Assembly (NCBI RefSeq): GCF_023078475.1
Contig: NZ_CP095741.1
Coordinates: 744,001 to 808,000, forward strand
Direction of reading: 5' to 3'
Origin: Luteibacter aegosomaticola
Lineage (GTDB): Bacteria > Pseudomonadota > Gammaproteobacteria > Xanthomonadales > Rhodanobacteraceae
DNA length: 64,000 bases
The stretch's first letter is position 1. Every line of letters begins with the position of its first letter. Of the stretch, positions 54,528-64,000 are shown in pieces. The position numbers and the translations under genes are program-made. Under the pieces are notes generated by a model, which had not been told where the DNA came from, searched no databases, and was given only the letters and a program-made list of their open reading frames with translations.

Positions 54528-55940
54528 ATGATGATGTCCCGCATCCGGCAATGGCTCGCTGATACGCCGATCGTTGATCCCGTCGATCGGCGCAATGCCA
54601 CCTTCATGCAGCTGCTGTTGTTGTTCGAAGGCCTGCGCATTCCCGCGACCAAGTTCTATCTGTTCGGCGCTTACGGCTCGTACCTGTATGAGCACTTCTA
54701 TGCGAAGGCACGTATCGGCGCACCCGCCGCCATGGGCATCGACATCGGGACGGATCTGGCGATGACCGTCTCGGCATGGCTGGGCTTCTACCTGATCCGC
54801 GTGGGCCGGTTCCCGCTCGCCGTGGCCCAGTTCGTCGGCACCATGCTGGTTTGTGGCGCCGTCGCCTATGCGGCATTTGGTTATCGCGCGACGGACGGCA
54901 ACCTCACCCTGATCATGATCCTCGCATTGAGCGGTCTCATGCTTGGCCGCCGCGCGCTGTGGATCACGTACGCAGCGGAAGCGCTGATCCTCATCATGAG
55001 CGTGGATCTTCAGCCGCTGAAGTTATCGACGGAAACGCACTTGCCTGCGCTGATCGTGGCGTTCTACAACCTGCTGCCGATGCGCGCGCTTACCAGTTAC
55101 CTGCTGATCGCACTCATCGTGGATCGAAGCATCCACGCGTTGCGCGATAGCCTGCTTGAATCCGACCAGCGCGGGCTGCAGCTGGCGCACGAGATCGCCG
55201 AGCGCGAGCGCACGCAAGCGCAGCTGCTACATGCACAGAAGATGGATGCGGTAGGCCAGCTGGCGAGTGGCGTGGCGCATGACGTGAACAACGTGTTCGA
55301 CATCATCCTTGGCTTCTCCATGGAGCGTGACCGCCTGCTCGTCGATGACGAACCCCCCGAGGGCGACATGCGCGCGGTGGCCGATGCGCTGGAGGGGATC
55401 GAGCTGGCGGCGCGGCGCGGTACGGCCGTGTGTCGCAAGCTGCTTAACTTCAGCCGGCGCGATGTGCCGGAAGCGGAGGAGTTCGACGTAGTGGATGCGT
55501 TGAACGAGCTGCGTCCGCTCGCGCGCCAATCGCTGCCGCCATGCTGTGAGTTGCAGATGGAACTGCCACCCGGTGCGCGACTGATCTGGTTCGACCGCAG
55601 CCAGTTCGAGCTGGCGGTCATCAACCTGGTGACCAATGCACGCGATGCGATGCCAGAGGGCGGCCGCTGCACGATCGCGCTGGAAGACGCGGGCGGCTAC
55701 GTGCTGCTCTCGGTAAGCGACACCGGCATCGGCATGCCGGAGGCGATCCGGGCGCAGGTGTTCGAGCCGTTTTTCACGACCAAGCCGGCGGAGCGGGGCA
55801 CCGGGCTTGGCCTCAGCGTCGTCCATGGGCTGGTCCTGCAAGCCGGTGGCAATACCGTGATCCAGAGTGAGCCCGGCAAGGGCACGGTGATCCAGGTGTT
55901 CCTGCCGCTCAGCGCGCAAAGCCACCGAGCCGTTGCCTGA
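54528..55940 (+). CDS. Membrane sensor histidine kinase
   Basis: A 470-residue kinase. About the first 210 residues form several membrane helices with little periplasmic sequence, so it may sense within the membrane. The kinase core has the H-box GVAHDVNNVFD (His251), N-box NLVTNARDAM, G1 DTGIGM, F-box FEPFFTTKP and G2 GTGLGLSVVHG, all intact. The start at 54528 follows AGGGGAG. It is convergent with a response regulator whose stop is 2 bases away, a probable partner despite the orientation. Confidence 0.9.
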   Translation: MMMSRIRQWLADTPIVDPVDRRNATFMQLLLLFEGLRIPATKFYLFGAYGSYLYEHFYAKARIGAPAAMGIDIGTDLAMTVSAWLGFYLIRVGRFPLAVAQFVGTMLVCGAVAYAAFGYRATDGNLTLIMILALSGLMLGRRALWITYAAEALILIMSVDLQPLKLSTETHLPALIVAFYNLLPMRALTSYLLIALIVDRSIHALRDSLLESDQRGLQLAHEIAERERTQAQLLHAQKMDAVGQLASGVAHDVNNVFDIILGFSMERDRLLVDDEPPEGDMRAVADALEGIELAARRGTAVCRKLLNFSRRDVPEAEEFDVVDALNELRPLARQSLPPCCELQMELPPGARLIWFDRSQFELAVINLVTNARDAMPEGGRCTIALEDAGGYVLLSVSDTGIGMPEAIRAQVFEPFFTTKPAERGTGLGLSVVHGLVLQAGGNTVIQSEPGKGTVIQVFLPLSAQSHRAVA

Positions 55941-55942
55941 GC

Positions 55943-56662
55943 TCAGGCTTCCAGGACGTAACCCGTGCCGTGCACGGCGTTCAGGGGTAATGGTTCACCG
56001 AGCGCGGCCAGGACCTTACGGCGCAGGCGGTGCACCATGGAATCGAGCCGGTGCGGGTCGAACGCGAGCACGTCGTCGGTCAGTGCGGCGATCAGGGTCT
56101 CGCGGGGTACGACCTCATCAGCGTGCTGGAGCATGGCCTCGAGCAGGCGCCGTTCGCTCCGGGTCAGCATGACCTGGGCGCCGGTGGGTGAGAGCAGGAA
56201 CCATTCGTCAGGGCTGAGCGTCCAGCGACCGCGTGGGGGTTGGGACGCCAGCGCGGGCTGCAGGCGCCGGGCGACGCTATATAAGGTAGCGATCAGTACA
56301 TCGATTTCGACCGGCTTGGCCAGGTAGGCGTCCGCCCCCTCGAACAGGCCACGCACGCGGTCCCCCGTATCGCCACGCCCCGTGAGCATGACAATGCCGG
56401 CGCCGGGCAGCGTGGCGCGGAGCGTGCGGGCCACGGTGAAGCCATCGCCATCGGGCAGGCCGATATCCAGCACGAACAGGTCGGGCGCACCCCGCTTTAC
56501 CGCGGCGTGCAGTTCGGCGGTACTACCGGTCGCCGTGACCTCGAAGCCGAACTGGACCAGCCTGGGCGCCAGGATCCGGTCGCGCAGCAGGTCGTCGTCA
56601 TCCATGAGGATGACCCGCAAGGGGCGGGCTGGCGCGCCGGTCTCAGGGTTGAAGAGGGCCAT
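55943..56662 (-). CDS. OmpR-family response regulator
   Basis: A 239-residue regulator. The receiver domain shows the acidic pair (ILMDDDDLLRDR), phospho-acceptor Asp (FVLDIGLPDGDG), Thr (VMLTGRGDTGDR) and Lys (AYLAKPVEIDV). The DNA-binding winged helix is RSERRLLEAMLQHADEVVPR with HRLDSMVHRLRRKV. It should act with the neighbouring kinase. The start at 56662 (MALFNPET) has only a weak ribosome site. Confidence 0.9.
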   Translation of the reverse strand: MALFNPETGAPARPLRVILMDDDDLLRDRILAPRLVQFGFEVTATGSTAELHAAVKRGAPDLFVLDIGLPDGDGFTVARTLRATLPGAGIVMLTGRGDTGDRVRGLFEGADAYLAKPVEIDVLIATLYSVARRLQPALASQPPRGRWTLSPDEWFLLSPTGAQVMLTRSERRLLEAMLQHADEVVPRETLIAALTDDVLAFDPHRLDSMVHRLRRKVLAALGEPLPLNAVHGTGYVLEA

Positions 56663-56801
56663 TGCCAAGAGATTGCCGCCATTGGGGTGCAAAATCCATC
56701 GACCGTACCACTTTCTATACCAATGGGTATACCAAATCCTTGCGGCCGTCATTACACTTATCTTTCAGATTTTTCGCATTCGCTTCTCGGGAATCCCGCT
56801 C

Positions 56802-57944
56802 TTGAACACTTCCGCTCCGCTGCGCATCGTCCCGCTTGAAAAGAAGGCGGAACTGGGGCGCTTCCTCAAGGTGCCCAGTGCCATCCTGGGTTCGGATCCG
56901 AACTGGATTTCGCCGCTGCTGCTCGAGCGCCGCCTGCATCTGGGTGCCAAGACCAACCCGTGGTTCGAGCACGCCCGCTGGAAGGGCTGGGTGGCTTACC
57001 GCGGTGAAAAGCTCGTGGGCCGTATCAGCGCGCAGATCGATTACCTGCACCTGGAGCGCTACGAGGACGCCACCGGCTTCTTCGGCATGCTCGACGCGGA
57101 AGACAACCCCGAGACCTTCAACGCGCTGTTCGATGCCGCCGAGACCTGGCTGCGCAGCGAAGGCGTGAAGCGCGTGCGCGGCCCGCTCAGCCTTTCGATC
57201 AACGATGAAGTGGGTCTGCTGGTGGATGGCTTCGACACGCCGCCCGTCTTCATGATGGGCCACGCTTACCCGTACTACGGCAAGCACATCGAAAACGCCG
57301 GCTATACGAAGGCCAAGGACATGCTGGCCTACATGGTGGCGCCGGACTTCCCGGAACCGAAGGTGATGCACCGCCTGCTGCGCAGCTCGAAGAAGCCGGT
57401 GCGCGTGCGCCCGCTCGATGCCAGCCGCTACGACGAAGAGCTGGCGACGCTGCGCGAGATCTTCAACGACGCGTGGGCCGACAACTGGGGCTTCGTGCCG
57501 TTTACCGAAGCCGAGTTCAAGGACCTGGGCCACAGCCTGAAGCTGCTGATCGCGCCGGAGCTGATCCAGATCGCCGAAGTGGATGGCAAGCCGGCCGCGT
57601 TCATCGCCGCGCTGCCCAACGTCAACGAAGTGATCAAGGGCTTCAACGGCAAGCTGCTCCCGTTCAACTGGATCAAGTTGCTCTGGGGCCTGAAGAAGAA
57701 GTTCCCGAAGTCCTCGCGCGTGCCGCTGATGGGTGTGCGCCGCAGCTTCCATAACACCCCGCTTGGCCCGGGCCTGGCCTTCCTTGTCATCGATGCCGTG
57801 CGGCATCATCTGGTCGCCCGAGGCGTCGAGCAGGTGGAGTTGTCGTGGATCCTTGAAGACAACGAAGGCATGCGGAACATCGTCGAGACCATCGGCGGCC
57901 GGGACTACAAGCGTTATCGCGTCTACGAGAAGACCCTTTCATGA
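56802..57944 (+). CDS. YghO-like GNAT-superfamily protein
   Basis: A 380-residue protein starting at a TTG (LNTSAPLRIVPLEKKAELGR). Its length and the FLKVPSAILGSDPNWISPLLL and WILEDNEGMRNIVETIGGRD segments match the YghO-type family, which is related to GNAT acyltransferases. Its reaction is unknown. It overlaps the next gene by four bases (ATGA), so it is translationally coupled to the efflux adaptor, an odd partnership. Confidence 0.7.
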   Translation: MNTSAPLRIVPLEKKAELGRFLKVPSAILGSDPNWISPLLLERRLHLGAKTNPWFEHARWKGWVAYRGEKLVGRISAQIDYLHLERYEDATGFFGMLDAEDNPETFNALFDAAETWLRSEGVKRVRGPLSLSINDEVGLLVDGFDTPPVFMMGHAYPYYGKHIENAGYTKAKDMLAYMVAPDFPEPKVMHRLLRSSKKPVRVRPLDASRYDEELATLREIFNDAWADNWGFVPFTEAEFKDLGHSLKLLIAPELIQIAEVDGKPAAFIAALPNVNEVIKGFNGKLLPFNWIKLLWGLKKKFPKSSRVPLMGVRRSFHNTPLGPGLAFLVIDAVRHHLVARGVEQVELSWILEDNEGMRNIVETIGGRDYKRYRVYEKTLS

Positions 57945-59146
57945 GCAAGCCAACCTCCCGCGCAGGTGTCGTCGTACTAGCCATCATCGTCCTCGTGGCG
58001 TTGGTGTGGTGGGTGAGCCACCGCCGGGGGGCAGGAAGCCCGGATGACGGGCAGGCCGTACCGGTCACGACCGCCGTGGCCCGCCAGGGCAGCTTCGCCG
58101 TGTCGCGTTCGCAGCCCGGCACCGTCACGCCGGCCAACAGCGTGCTGGTGCGCAGCCGCGTGGATGGTGAGCTCACCCGGGTGAACTTCACCGGCGGGCA
58201 GCAGGTGAAGCAGGGCGACCTGCTGGCCGAAGTGGATCCGCGCTCGTTCCAGGCACAGTTGCAGCTCGCCAATGGTGATCTGGCGCGCAGCCAGTCACAG
58301 CTGGCGAACGCGCAGGAGACGCTGAAGCATTACCAGGCGCTGCTCACCCAGGATTCGATCTCCCGCCAGCGCGTGGCCGACCAGCAGGCGCTGGTGAACC
58401 AGTACGCCGGCGAAGTGAAATCCGAGCAGGGCCGTATCGGCAGCGCCAACCTGCAGCTTGCCAGCACGCGGATTACCTCGCCGATCAGCGGCACGGTAGG
58501 CCTGCGTCGCGTCGACCCGGGCAACCTCGTGGGCCCGGCCGATGCGCGTGGCATCACCGTCGTCACCCAGTCGCAGCCGAGCAAAGTGCAATTCGCGGTC
58601 TCGGTGCAGGATGCGCCGCATGTGCTTGAGCGCCTGCGTGGCGGTGCCTGCATCCCGGTGACCGCCTATGGCGACGACCCGACCCAGCCGCTGGCCACGG
58701 GCCGCCTGCTCGCCGCGAACAACGAGGTCGATCCGGCCACGGGCACGGTGAAGCTCGAGGCCCAGTTCGCCAATGCGAACAATGAGCTGCTGCCCAACCA
58801 GTTCGTGACCGCGAAGCTGCCGGTGGACGTGCTGGCTAGCGCGACGCTGGTGCCCACCGCGGCCATCCAGCAGGGTGCGCAGGGCGCGTTCGTCTACGTG
58901 ATCAAGAGTGACAAGACGGCGGATGCCGTACCGGTGGTGCTCGGCCCGGCCGATGCGACCACCACGGTGATCCGTTCCGGCCTTTCGGCGGGCGCCCAGG
59001 TGGTGGTCGAAGGCGCCGACCGCCTGCGCGTCGGTACCAGTGTCACCGCCACGGTCGCGCCGGAGGCCCCGGCCGCCGCGTCGGCCACGCCGGTCGCATG
59101 CCCGGCCGAGGTTGCCCCCGCTGCCGCGTCGTCCGTGCGCCCGTGA
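57941..59146 (+). CDS. mdtA: RND efflux periplasmic adaptor (MdtA-like)
   Basis: A 401-residue membrane fusion protein. A signal/membrane helix (GVVVLAIIVLVALVWWVS) is followed by a lipoyl domain (SVLVRSRVDGELTRVNFTGG with QQVKQGDLLAEVDPRSF), a coiled coil of Gln/Ala type (about 105-165), a beta-barrel part, and an Ala/Pro-rich tail. It links RND pumps to an outer-membrane channel. It overlaps the next gene by four bases (GTGA). Confidence 0.9.
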   Translation: MSKPTSRAGVVVLAIIVLVALVWWVSHRRGAGSPDDGQAVPVTTAVARQGSFAVSRSQPGTVTPANSVLVRSRVDGELTRVNFTGGQQVKQGDLLAEVDPRSFQAQLQLANGDLARSQSQLANAQETLKHYQALLTQDSISRQRVADQQALVNQYAGEVKSEQGRIGSANLQLASTRITSPISGTVGLRRVDPGNLVGPADARGITVVTQSQPSKVQFAVSVQDAPHVLERLRGGACIPVTAYGDDPTQPLATGRLLAANNEVDPATGTVKLEAQFANANNELLPNQFVTAKLPVDVLASATLVPTAAIQQGAQGAFVYVIKSDKTADAVPVVLGPADATTTVIRSGLSAGAQVVVEGADRLRVGTSVTATVAPEAPAAASATPVACPAEVAPAAASSVRP

Positions 59147-62100
59147 ATCCTTCCCGCCTCTTTATCCTGAGGCCGGTGGCGACATCGCTGCTGGCCGTCG
59201 CGGTGTTGCTGGTGGGCCTGTTCGGCTACCGCTTCCTTTCGGTTTCCGCGCTGCCTGAGGTCGATTTCCCGACCATCGAAGTGGTCACCGCGTATCCGGG
59301 CGCCGGACCGCAGGTGGTCGCCTCGTCGATCACCGCGCCGCTCGAGCGCCAGCTCGGGCAGATGCCCGGACTGAACCAGATGTCGTCGACCAGTGCCAGC
59401 GGCACGGCCACGATCACGCTGCGTTTCAACCTCAGCCTGCCGCTGGACGTGGCCGAACAGGAAGTGCAGGCGGCGATCAATGCCGTCGCGCCGTCCCTGC
59501 CGCCGGATATGTCGCAGCCGCCGCTGTACCGCAAGGTGAACCCGGCCGACGCGCCGGTGATGACGCTGGCGTTGACCTCGCACACGCTGCCGCTGCGTAC
59601 GCTGCGCGAGCTGGCTGATACGCGCCTGGTGCCCAAGCTCTCGCAGGTTTCCGGCGTTGGCCTGGTCAGCATTGATGGCGGCCAGCAGCCGGCCGTGGTG
59701 GTGCAGGCGGATCCTGCCCGGCTACGCTCGCAGGGCCTGACCCTGGACGATCTGCGCAACGCGATCCGCGATGCCAATTCGAACCAGGCCAAGGGCAGCC
59801 TCGAGGGCCCGGATCGTACGTCCAACATCGCGTTGAACCATCCGGTCGATAGCGTCGATGGTTTCCGCGATCTCGTCGTGAGCCATCGTGATGGCGCCGT
59901 GGTGCGCCTGGGTGATGTCGCTCGCGTGAGCGATGGTGTCGAAAACACCCGCCAGGCCGCATGGTCGGGCGATGCGCCGGCCATCGTGCTGCGGATCCGC
60001 CGCCAGCCGGGCGCCAACGTTGTCGATGTCGTCGACCACATCCGCGCCGTGCTGCCGCAGCTCAATGCGACGTTGCCGGCGGCGGTGGATATCGCGACGA
60101 TCACCGACCGCACCGAGACCGTGCGCGCCGCCGTGCGCGATGTGCAGATCGAGCTGCTCTTCGCCGTGGCCCTGGTCGTGCTGGTGATCTTCCTGTTCCT
60201 CGGTAGCGGCACGGCCACGGTCATCCCGGGTGTCGTGGTGCCGCTCTCGCTGATCGGTACCTTCGCGGTGATGTATCTCGCCGGGTTCTCGATCAACAAC
60301 CTCACGCTCATGGCGCTCATCGTCGCGACCGGCTTCATGGTCGACGATGCGATCGTGATGATCGAGAACATCTCGCGGCACATCGAAGCGGGTGAAACGC
60401 CGCTTACCGCCGCGTTGAATGGCGCACGGCAGATCGCGTTCACCGTGGTGTCGCTGACCGTGTCGCTCGTGGCGGTGCTGATCCCGCTGCTGTTCATGGG
60501 TGGCCTGGTGGGCCGCCTGTTCCGCGAGTTCGCGGTGACGCTGGCGGTGGCGATCCTGATCTCGGGCGTCGTCTCGCTCACGCTGACGCCGATGATGTGC
60601 GCACGCATGTTGCGCCGGGTACCGGACGTGAAGCCGGCGCGCAGCGCGCGCGATGGGCGCGCCTGGCTGGATGCCGTGCTTGCCCGTTACGGGCGTGGCC
60701 TGCACTGGGTGCTGGCACGGCAGACGGGCACGCTGGTGGCCGTGGGTGTGATGGCCGTACTGGCCGTCGGCCTTTACGTGGCCATGCCGCGGGGTCTGTT
60801 CCCCACGCAGGATTCCGGCGATATCCAGGGCATCACCGAGGCCTCGCCGACGGTGTCGTTCGCGGCCATGAGCCGCCGCCAGCAGGCGTTGACCAAGGTG
60901 ATCCAGCAGGATCCCGCCGTGGCCAGCGTGGCGTCGTTCGTGGGCGGCGAAGGCGCTGCCGCGGCGATCAATACGGGCCAGGTGCTGATCCACCTGAAGC
61001 CGTTGTCGCAGCGCGATCGCGTACCCGCCGTGATGGCCCGCCTTGCCGACGCCGTGCGCAAGGTCGATGGGATCACGCTGCACCTTCAGCCTGTGCCCGA
61101 CCTCACCATCGACGATCGCGTCAGCCGTGGCCAGTATCAGTTCTCGATCGAAAACGCCGATCCCGCGCTGCTCGCGCAAGCGGTGCCGCGTGTCGTTGAA
61201 CCGCTGCGTGCACAGCGTGACCTGGCCGGTGTCAGCAGCGACCAGGCCGACCTCGGCCTGGAAGCGTTCGTCCAGGTGGACGCCGATCAGGCGAGCCGTT
61301 ACGGCATCACGTCCGCCGCGGTGGGCGATGCGCTGTACAACGCGTTCGGCCAGCGCCAGGTGAGCACGCTGCTTTCGCTCGCCAACCCGCGCCGGGTGAT
61401 CCTTGAGGCGCTGCCGGGGGCGGATACGCCGGCGTCAGCCATCAGCGGTATTTACCTTGCAGGGCAGGGCGACGCCAAGGCCAACGCGAACGATCCGTCC
61501 GCCGCGCTCGTGCCGCTCTCCTCCGTGGCTCGTGTCAGCGAGCGCACGGCACCGCTCGTGGTCACCCGCCTCGATCAGCTTCCCGCCGCCACGGTGTCGT
61601 TCAACCTCGCCCGCGGCGTAGCGCTCGATGGCGCCATGGCCACCGTGGATAAGGTGCACCAGCAGCTGAAGCTCCCGGCGAGCACGCAGCTTCGTTGGGA
61701 AGGCGCGGCCGAGGCGTTCCAGGTCTCGCGTGAAGGCCAGCCCTGGTTGATCCTCGCCACGCTGATCACCGTGTACATCGTGCTGGGCGTGCTCTACGAG
61801 AGCTTCATCCACCCGCTCACCATTCTTTCGACGCTGCCCTCGGCGGGTATCGGTGCCTTGCTGGCGCTGTGGATCGGTGGCTTCGAGCTGGATGTGATCT
61901 CGCTGATCGGCATCATCCTGTTGATCGGCATCGTGCAGAAGAACGCGATCATGCTGATCGACTTCGCGATCGACGCGCAGCGCCAGCAAGGGCTGACGCC
62001 GCGCGATGCGATCGTGCAGGCGAGCCTGCTGCGTTTCCGTCCGATCATCATGACGACGCTCGCCGCGATGCTTGGCGCGTTGCCGCTGATGCTAGGTGGC

Positions 62101-62241
62101 GGCATGGGCGCGGAGCTGCGCCATCCGCTGGGCGTTGGCATCTTCTGGGGCCTGCTGGTGAGCCAGCTGCTCACGTTGTTCACGACGCCGGTCATCTACC
62201 TGGCGTTCGAGCGCGTGCTGAGCGCGAGGCGCGCGGCATGA
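59143..62241 (+). CDS. mdtB: RND efflux pump subunit (MdtB-like)
   Basis: A 1032-residue inner-membrane pump starting at GTG (VNPSRLFILRPVATSLLAVA). It has the twin periplasmic-loop organisation and the TM4 signature GFMVDDAIVMIENISRHIE with the proton-relay Asp pair. The second half contains GIVQKNAIMLIDFAIDAQR. It works with the next gene as a heteromeric pump. Coupled by overlapping start/stop codons on both sides. Confidence 0.93.
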   Translation: MNPSRLFILRPVATSLLAVAVLLVGLFGYRFLSVSALPEVDFPTIEVVTAYPGAGPQVVASSITAPLERQLGQMPGLNQMSSTSASGTATITLRFNLSLPLDVAEQEVQAAINAVAPSLPPDMSQPPLYRKVNPADAPVMTLALTSHTLPLRTLRELADTRLVPKLSQVSGVGLVSIDGGQQPAVVVQADPARLRSQGLTLDDLRNAIRDANSNQAKGSLEGPDRTSNIALNHPVDSVDGFRDLVVSHRDGAVVRLGDVARVSDGVENTRQAAWSGDAPAIVLRIRRQPGANVVDVVDHIRAVLPQLNATLPAAVDIATITDRTETVRAAVRDVQIELLFAVALVVLVIFLFLGSGTATVIPGVVVPLSLIGTFAVMYLAGFSINNLTLMALIVATGFMVDDAIVMIENISRHIEAGETPLTAALNGARQIAFTVVSLTVSLVAVLIPLLFMGGLVGRLFREFAVTLAVAILISGVVSLTLTPMMCARMLRRVPDVKPARSARDGRAWLDAVLARYGRGLHWVLARQTGTLVAVGVMAVLAVGLYVAMPRGLFPTQDSGDIQGITEASPTVSFAAMSRRQQALTKVIQQDPAVASVASFVGGEGAAAAINTGQVLIHLKPLSQRDRVPAVMARLADAVRKVDGITLHLQPVPDLTIDDRVSRGQYQFSIENADPALLAQAVPRVVEPLRAQRDLAGVSSDQADLGLEAFVQVDADQASRYGITSAAVGDALYNAFGQRQVSTLLSLANPRRVILEALPGADTPASAISGIYLAGQGDAKANANDPSAALVPLSSVARVSERTAPLVVTRLDQLPAATVSFNLARGVALDGAMATVDKVHQQLKLPASTQLRWEGAAEAFQVSREGQPWLILATLITVYIVLGVLYESFIHPLTILSTLPSAGIGALLALWIGGFELDVISLIGIILLIGIVQKNAIMLIDFAIDAQRQQGLTPRDAIVQASLLRFRPIIMTTLAAMLGALPLMLGGGMGAELRHPLGVGIFWGLLVSQLLTLFTTPVIYLAFERVLSARRAA

Positions 62242-64000
62242 ACCTGTCCCGGCTGTTCATCGATCGACCGGTGGCGACGACGCTGCTGTGCCTCGGTCTG
62301 GTGATTGCCGGCGCGTTCGCGTGGCGTTTACTGCCGATCGCCTCGATGCCCGAGGTGAATGTGCCCACCATCAAGGTCTCTGCGGCGCTGCCCGGCGCCA
62401 GCCCGGCCACGATGGTGTCGGCTGTCGCCACGCCGCTCGAGCGTTCGTTGGGCCGCATCGCCGGCCTGACCGAGATGACCTCGGTGAACACGGCCGGGCA
62501 GACCGATATCCGCCTCAGCTTCGATCTGTCGCGCGACACCGTCGGTGCCGCGCGCGACGTGCAAGCGGCGATCAACGCGGCGCGCAGCGACCTCCCCCCC
62601 GATATGCCGGGTAGCCCGAGCTACCGCGAAGTGAGCTCGGCCGATGCGCCTGTGCTGGTGCTCGCGCTGACCTCGCGGCGCGCGACGCCGGGGCAGATGT
62701 ACGACACCGCCTCCACCACGTTCAGCCAGACGCTCGCGCAGGTGGATGGCGTGGGTGATGTGGAACTGGTGGGCGGCTCCGTGCCGGCATTCCGCGTCGC
62801 GTTGGATCCGCAGGCGATGAGCCAGCGCGGCGTGGGTTTCGAAGATGTCCGCCACGCGCTCGCGGCCGCCATCTCCAACCAGCCCACCGGTGTGGTGGAG
62901 GTAGGCGACCGCGCGTTGCAGGTGGCCACCAATGGCCAGCTCAACTCGGTACAGGCGTTCCAGGCACTGGTGATCGCGCACCGCGATGGCGCCGTGGTGC
63001 GCCTGGGTGACGTGGGCCGGACCACCGAGGATGTACGCGATCCGCATACGGCGGCGATCGCCAATGGCACGCCGGCTGTGCTGGCACTGGTCCGTCACAA
63101 GCCGGGCTCGAACACCATTGCCGTCATCGATGGCGTGATGCAGCGCCTGCCCCTGCTGCGCGCGTCGCTGCCGGGCGATATGCAGGTGAGCGTGATCGTG
63201 GACCGGGCGGCCACCGTGCGCGGGTCGCTGCGCGCCGCGGAGCACACGCTCGCGCTTGCGGTGGTGCTCGTGGTCGTCGTGATGCTGCTGTTCCTGCGCG
63301 ACTGGCGCGCCGCGCTGATCGCCAGCGCCGTGGCACCGATCGCCATGCTGGGCGCCATGATCGTGATGAAGGCGCTGGGTTACAGCCTCGATATCCTCTC
63401 GCTGATGGCACTGACCATCGCGGTGGGCTTCGCGGTGGATGACGCCGTGGTGGTGGTCGAGAACATCTCGCGCCATCTCGAAGCCGGCCTGCCGCCGCGG
63501 GAAGCGGCGCGGGTGGGCGCGGGCGAGGTGGGCCTCACCGTCGTCTCGATGAGCGCCGTGCTGATCGCCGTGTTTATCCCGATGTTGTTCATGGGCGGCT
63601 ACGTAGGCCTGTTCGTGCGCGAATTCTCGGTGACGCTGGCCACGGTCATCGCGATTTCGTTGCTGGTGTCGCTTACCGTCGTACCCATGTGGTGCTCGCA
63701 GTGGCTGCGACCGGCCCGGGACTCGCGCCTGCATGGGCGTCTCTACCAGTGGAGCGACCGCACGCTTACGCGTCTGGCCCAGGGCTATGACAAGAGCCTC
63801 GTGTGGGCGCTTCGCCATGCGCCGCTCACCATGTTGTCGCTGCTCGCCGTGCTCTGCCTCAGCGTGGTGTTGTACATCGTGGTGCCGAAAGGTTTCTTCC
63901 CGCGCCAGGATACCGGCGAGCTCACGGGCGATTTCGATGCCGGTGGCAGCATGGCGTTCCCGCTGGCCAAGGCGTACCTGGGCGAGTTTATCGACACCGT
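62238..64000 (+). CDS. mdtC: RND efflux pump subunit (MdtC-like), truncated by the window end
   Basis: The first 587 codons of a second RND pump are present, starting MNLSRLFIDRPVATTLLCLG and overlapping the previous stop (ATGA). The proton-relay helix reads GFAVDDAVVVVENISRHLEA. The frame is open to the end of the window. With the preceding gene it makes an MdtBC-type pair; an outer-membrane factor, if present, lies beyond the window. Confidence 0.92.
   Translation, partial: MNLSRLFIDRPVATTLLCLGLVIAGAFAWRLLPIASMPEVNVPTIKVSAALPGASPATMVSAVATPLERSLGRIAGLTEMTSVNTAGQTDIRLSFDLSRDTVGAARDVQAAINAARSDLPPDMPGSPSYREVSSADAPVLVLALTSRRATPGQMYDTASTTFSQTLAQVDGVGDVELVGGSVPAFRVALDPQAMSQRGVGFEDVRHALAAAISNQPTGVVEVGDRALQVATNGQLNSVQAFQALVIAHRDGAVVRLGDVGRTTEDVRDPHTAAIANGTPAVLALVRHKPGSNTIAVIDGVMQRLPLLRASLPGDMQVSVIVDRAATVRGSLRAAEHTLALAVVLVVVVMLLFLRDWRAALIASAVAPIAMLGAMIVMKALGYSLDILSLMALTIAVGFAVDDAVVVVENISRHLEAGLPPREAARVGAGEVGLTVVSMSAVLIAVFIPMLFMGGYVGLFVREFSVTLATVIAISLLVSLTVVPMWCSQWLRPARDSRLHGRLYQWSDRTLTRLAQGYDKSLVWALRHAPLTMLSLLAVLCLSVVLYIVVPKGFFPRQDTGELTGDFDAGGSMAFPLAKAYLGEFIDT

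Noticed and set aside
62328-63818. A 496-codon open frame antisense to the second RND pump
   Set aside because: The composition is a His/Arg-rich shadow and the sense frame has the RND signatures.
1-64000. CRISPR arrays, prophage structural genes, rRNA
   Set aside because: No regularly spaced direct repeats, no phage structural proteins and no rRNA sequence were recognised.

Overview
The window is 64 kb of high-GC gammaproteobacterial chromosome. It looks like the Xanthomonadales, most probably Rhodanobacteraceae (Luteibacter/Dyella-like). The grounds are the gene content (Oar-type and other TonB-dependent receptors, a PNGase A-like amidase, an S53 serine-carboxyl peptidase, AraC-fused alkyltransferase, CRP/Clp-like and Fur-like palindromes) and REP-like palindromes that begin GTAGGAGCCC. 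This placement is inferred from recognition; no search was run.

Layout. 1-15.3 kb is ordinary chromosome: the start of mscL, an FAH-family hydrolase, a four-gene ABC export operon (adaptor, ATPase, two FtsX-type permeases), a DMT exporter, an Ada-like protein, a Rieske protein, an SLC13 permease, a poxB-like gene and thiS-thiG-trmB. REP-like repeats sit at the 3' ends of minus-strand genes. A tRNA-Gly(CCC) at 15249 marks the start of an accessory stretch (about 15.3-26.7 kb). It holds a YhfG-like antitoxin gene, two separate broken fic toxin remnants, a NYN-domain protein, a LuxR HTH fragment, several orphan small genes, a siderophore receptor with a Fur-like box, a DUF922-like protein, an AbiEi/AbiEii type IV toxin-antitoxin operon with a palindromic operator, and a SnoaL-like pseudogene.

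26.8-37.5 kb carries secreted proteins (gluzincin peptidase, DUF4189 protein, an unknown), a LysR/oxidoreductase divergent pair, the PNGase A-like amidase and two coupled ABC permeases with no ATPase beside them.

The most interesting locus is 37.6-46.8 kb. Two Fur-like palindromes precede an ECF sigma factor, a FecR-type anti-sigma factor, a TonB-dependent receptor with an N-terminal STN signalling domain, a hemophilin-like secreted protein, a Slam (type XI secretion) outer-membrane protein, and a dedicated exbB-exbD-tonB set. Read together they make one self-contained unit: Slam would export the haem-scavenging protein, the receptor would take back its ligand using its own TonB motor, and the STN-FecR-sigma chain with Fur would sense iron and ligand.

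46.9-64 kb holds a small secreted protein, an Oar-like receptor, a multidomain S53 peptidase, a convergent histidine kinase/response regulator pair, and a translationally coupled set of a YghO-like gene with MdtABC-like RND efflux genes that runs off the end of the window.
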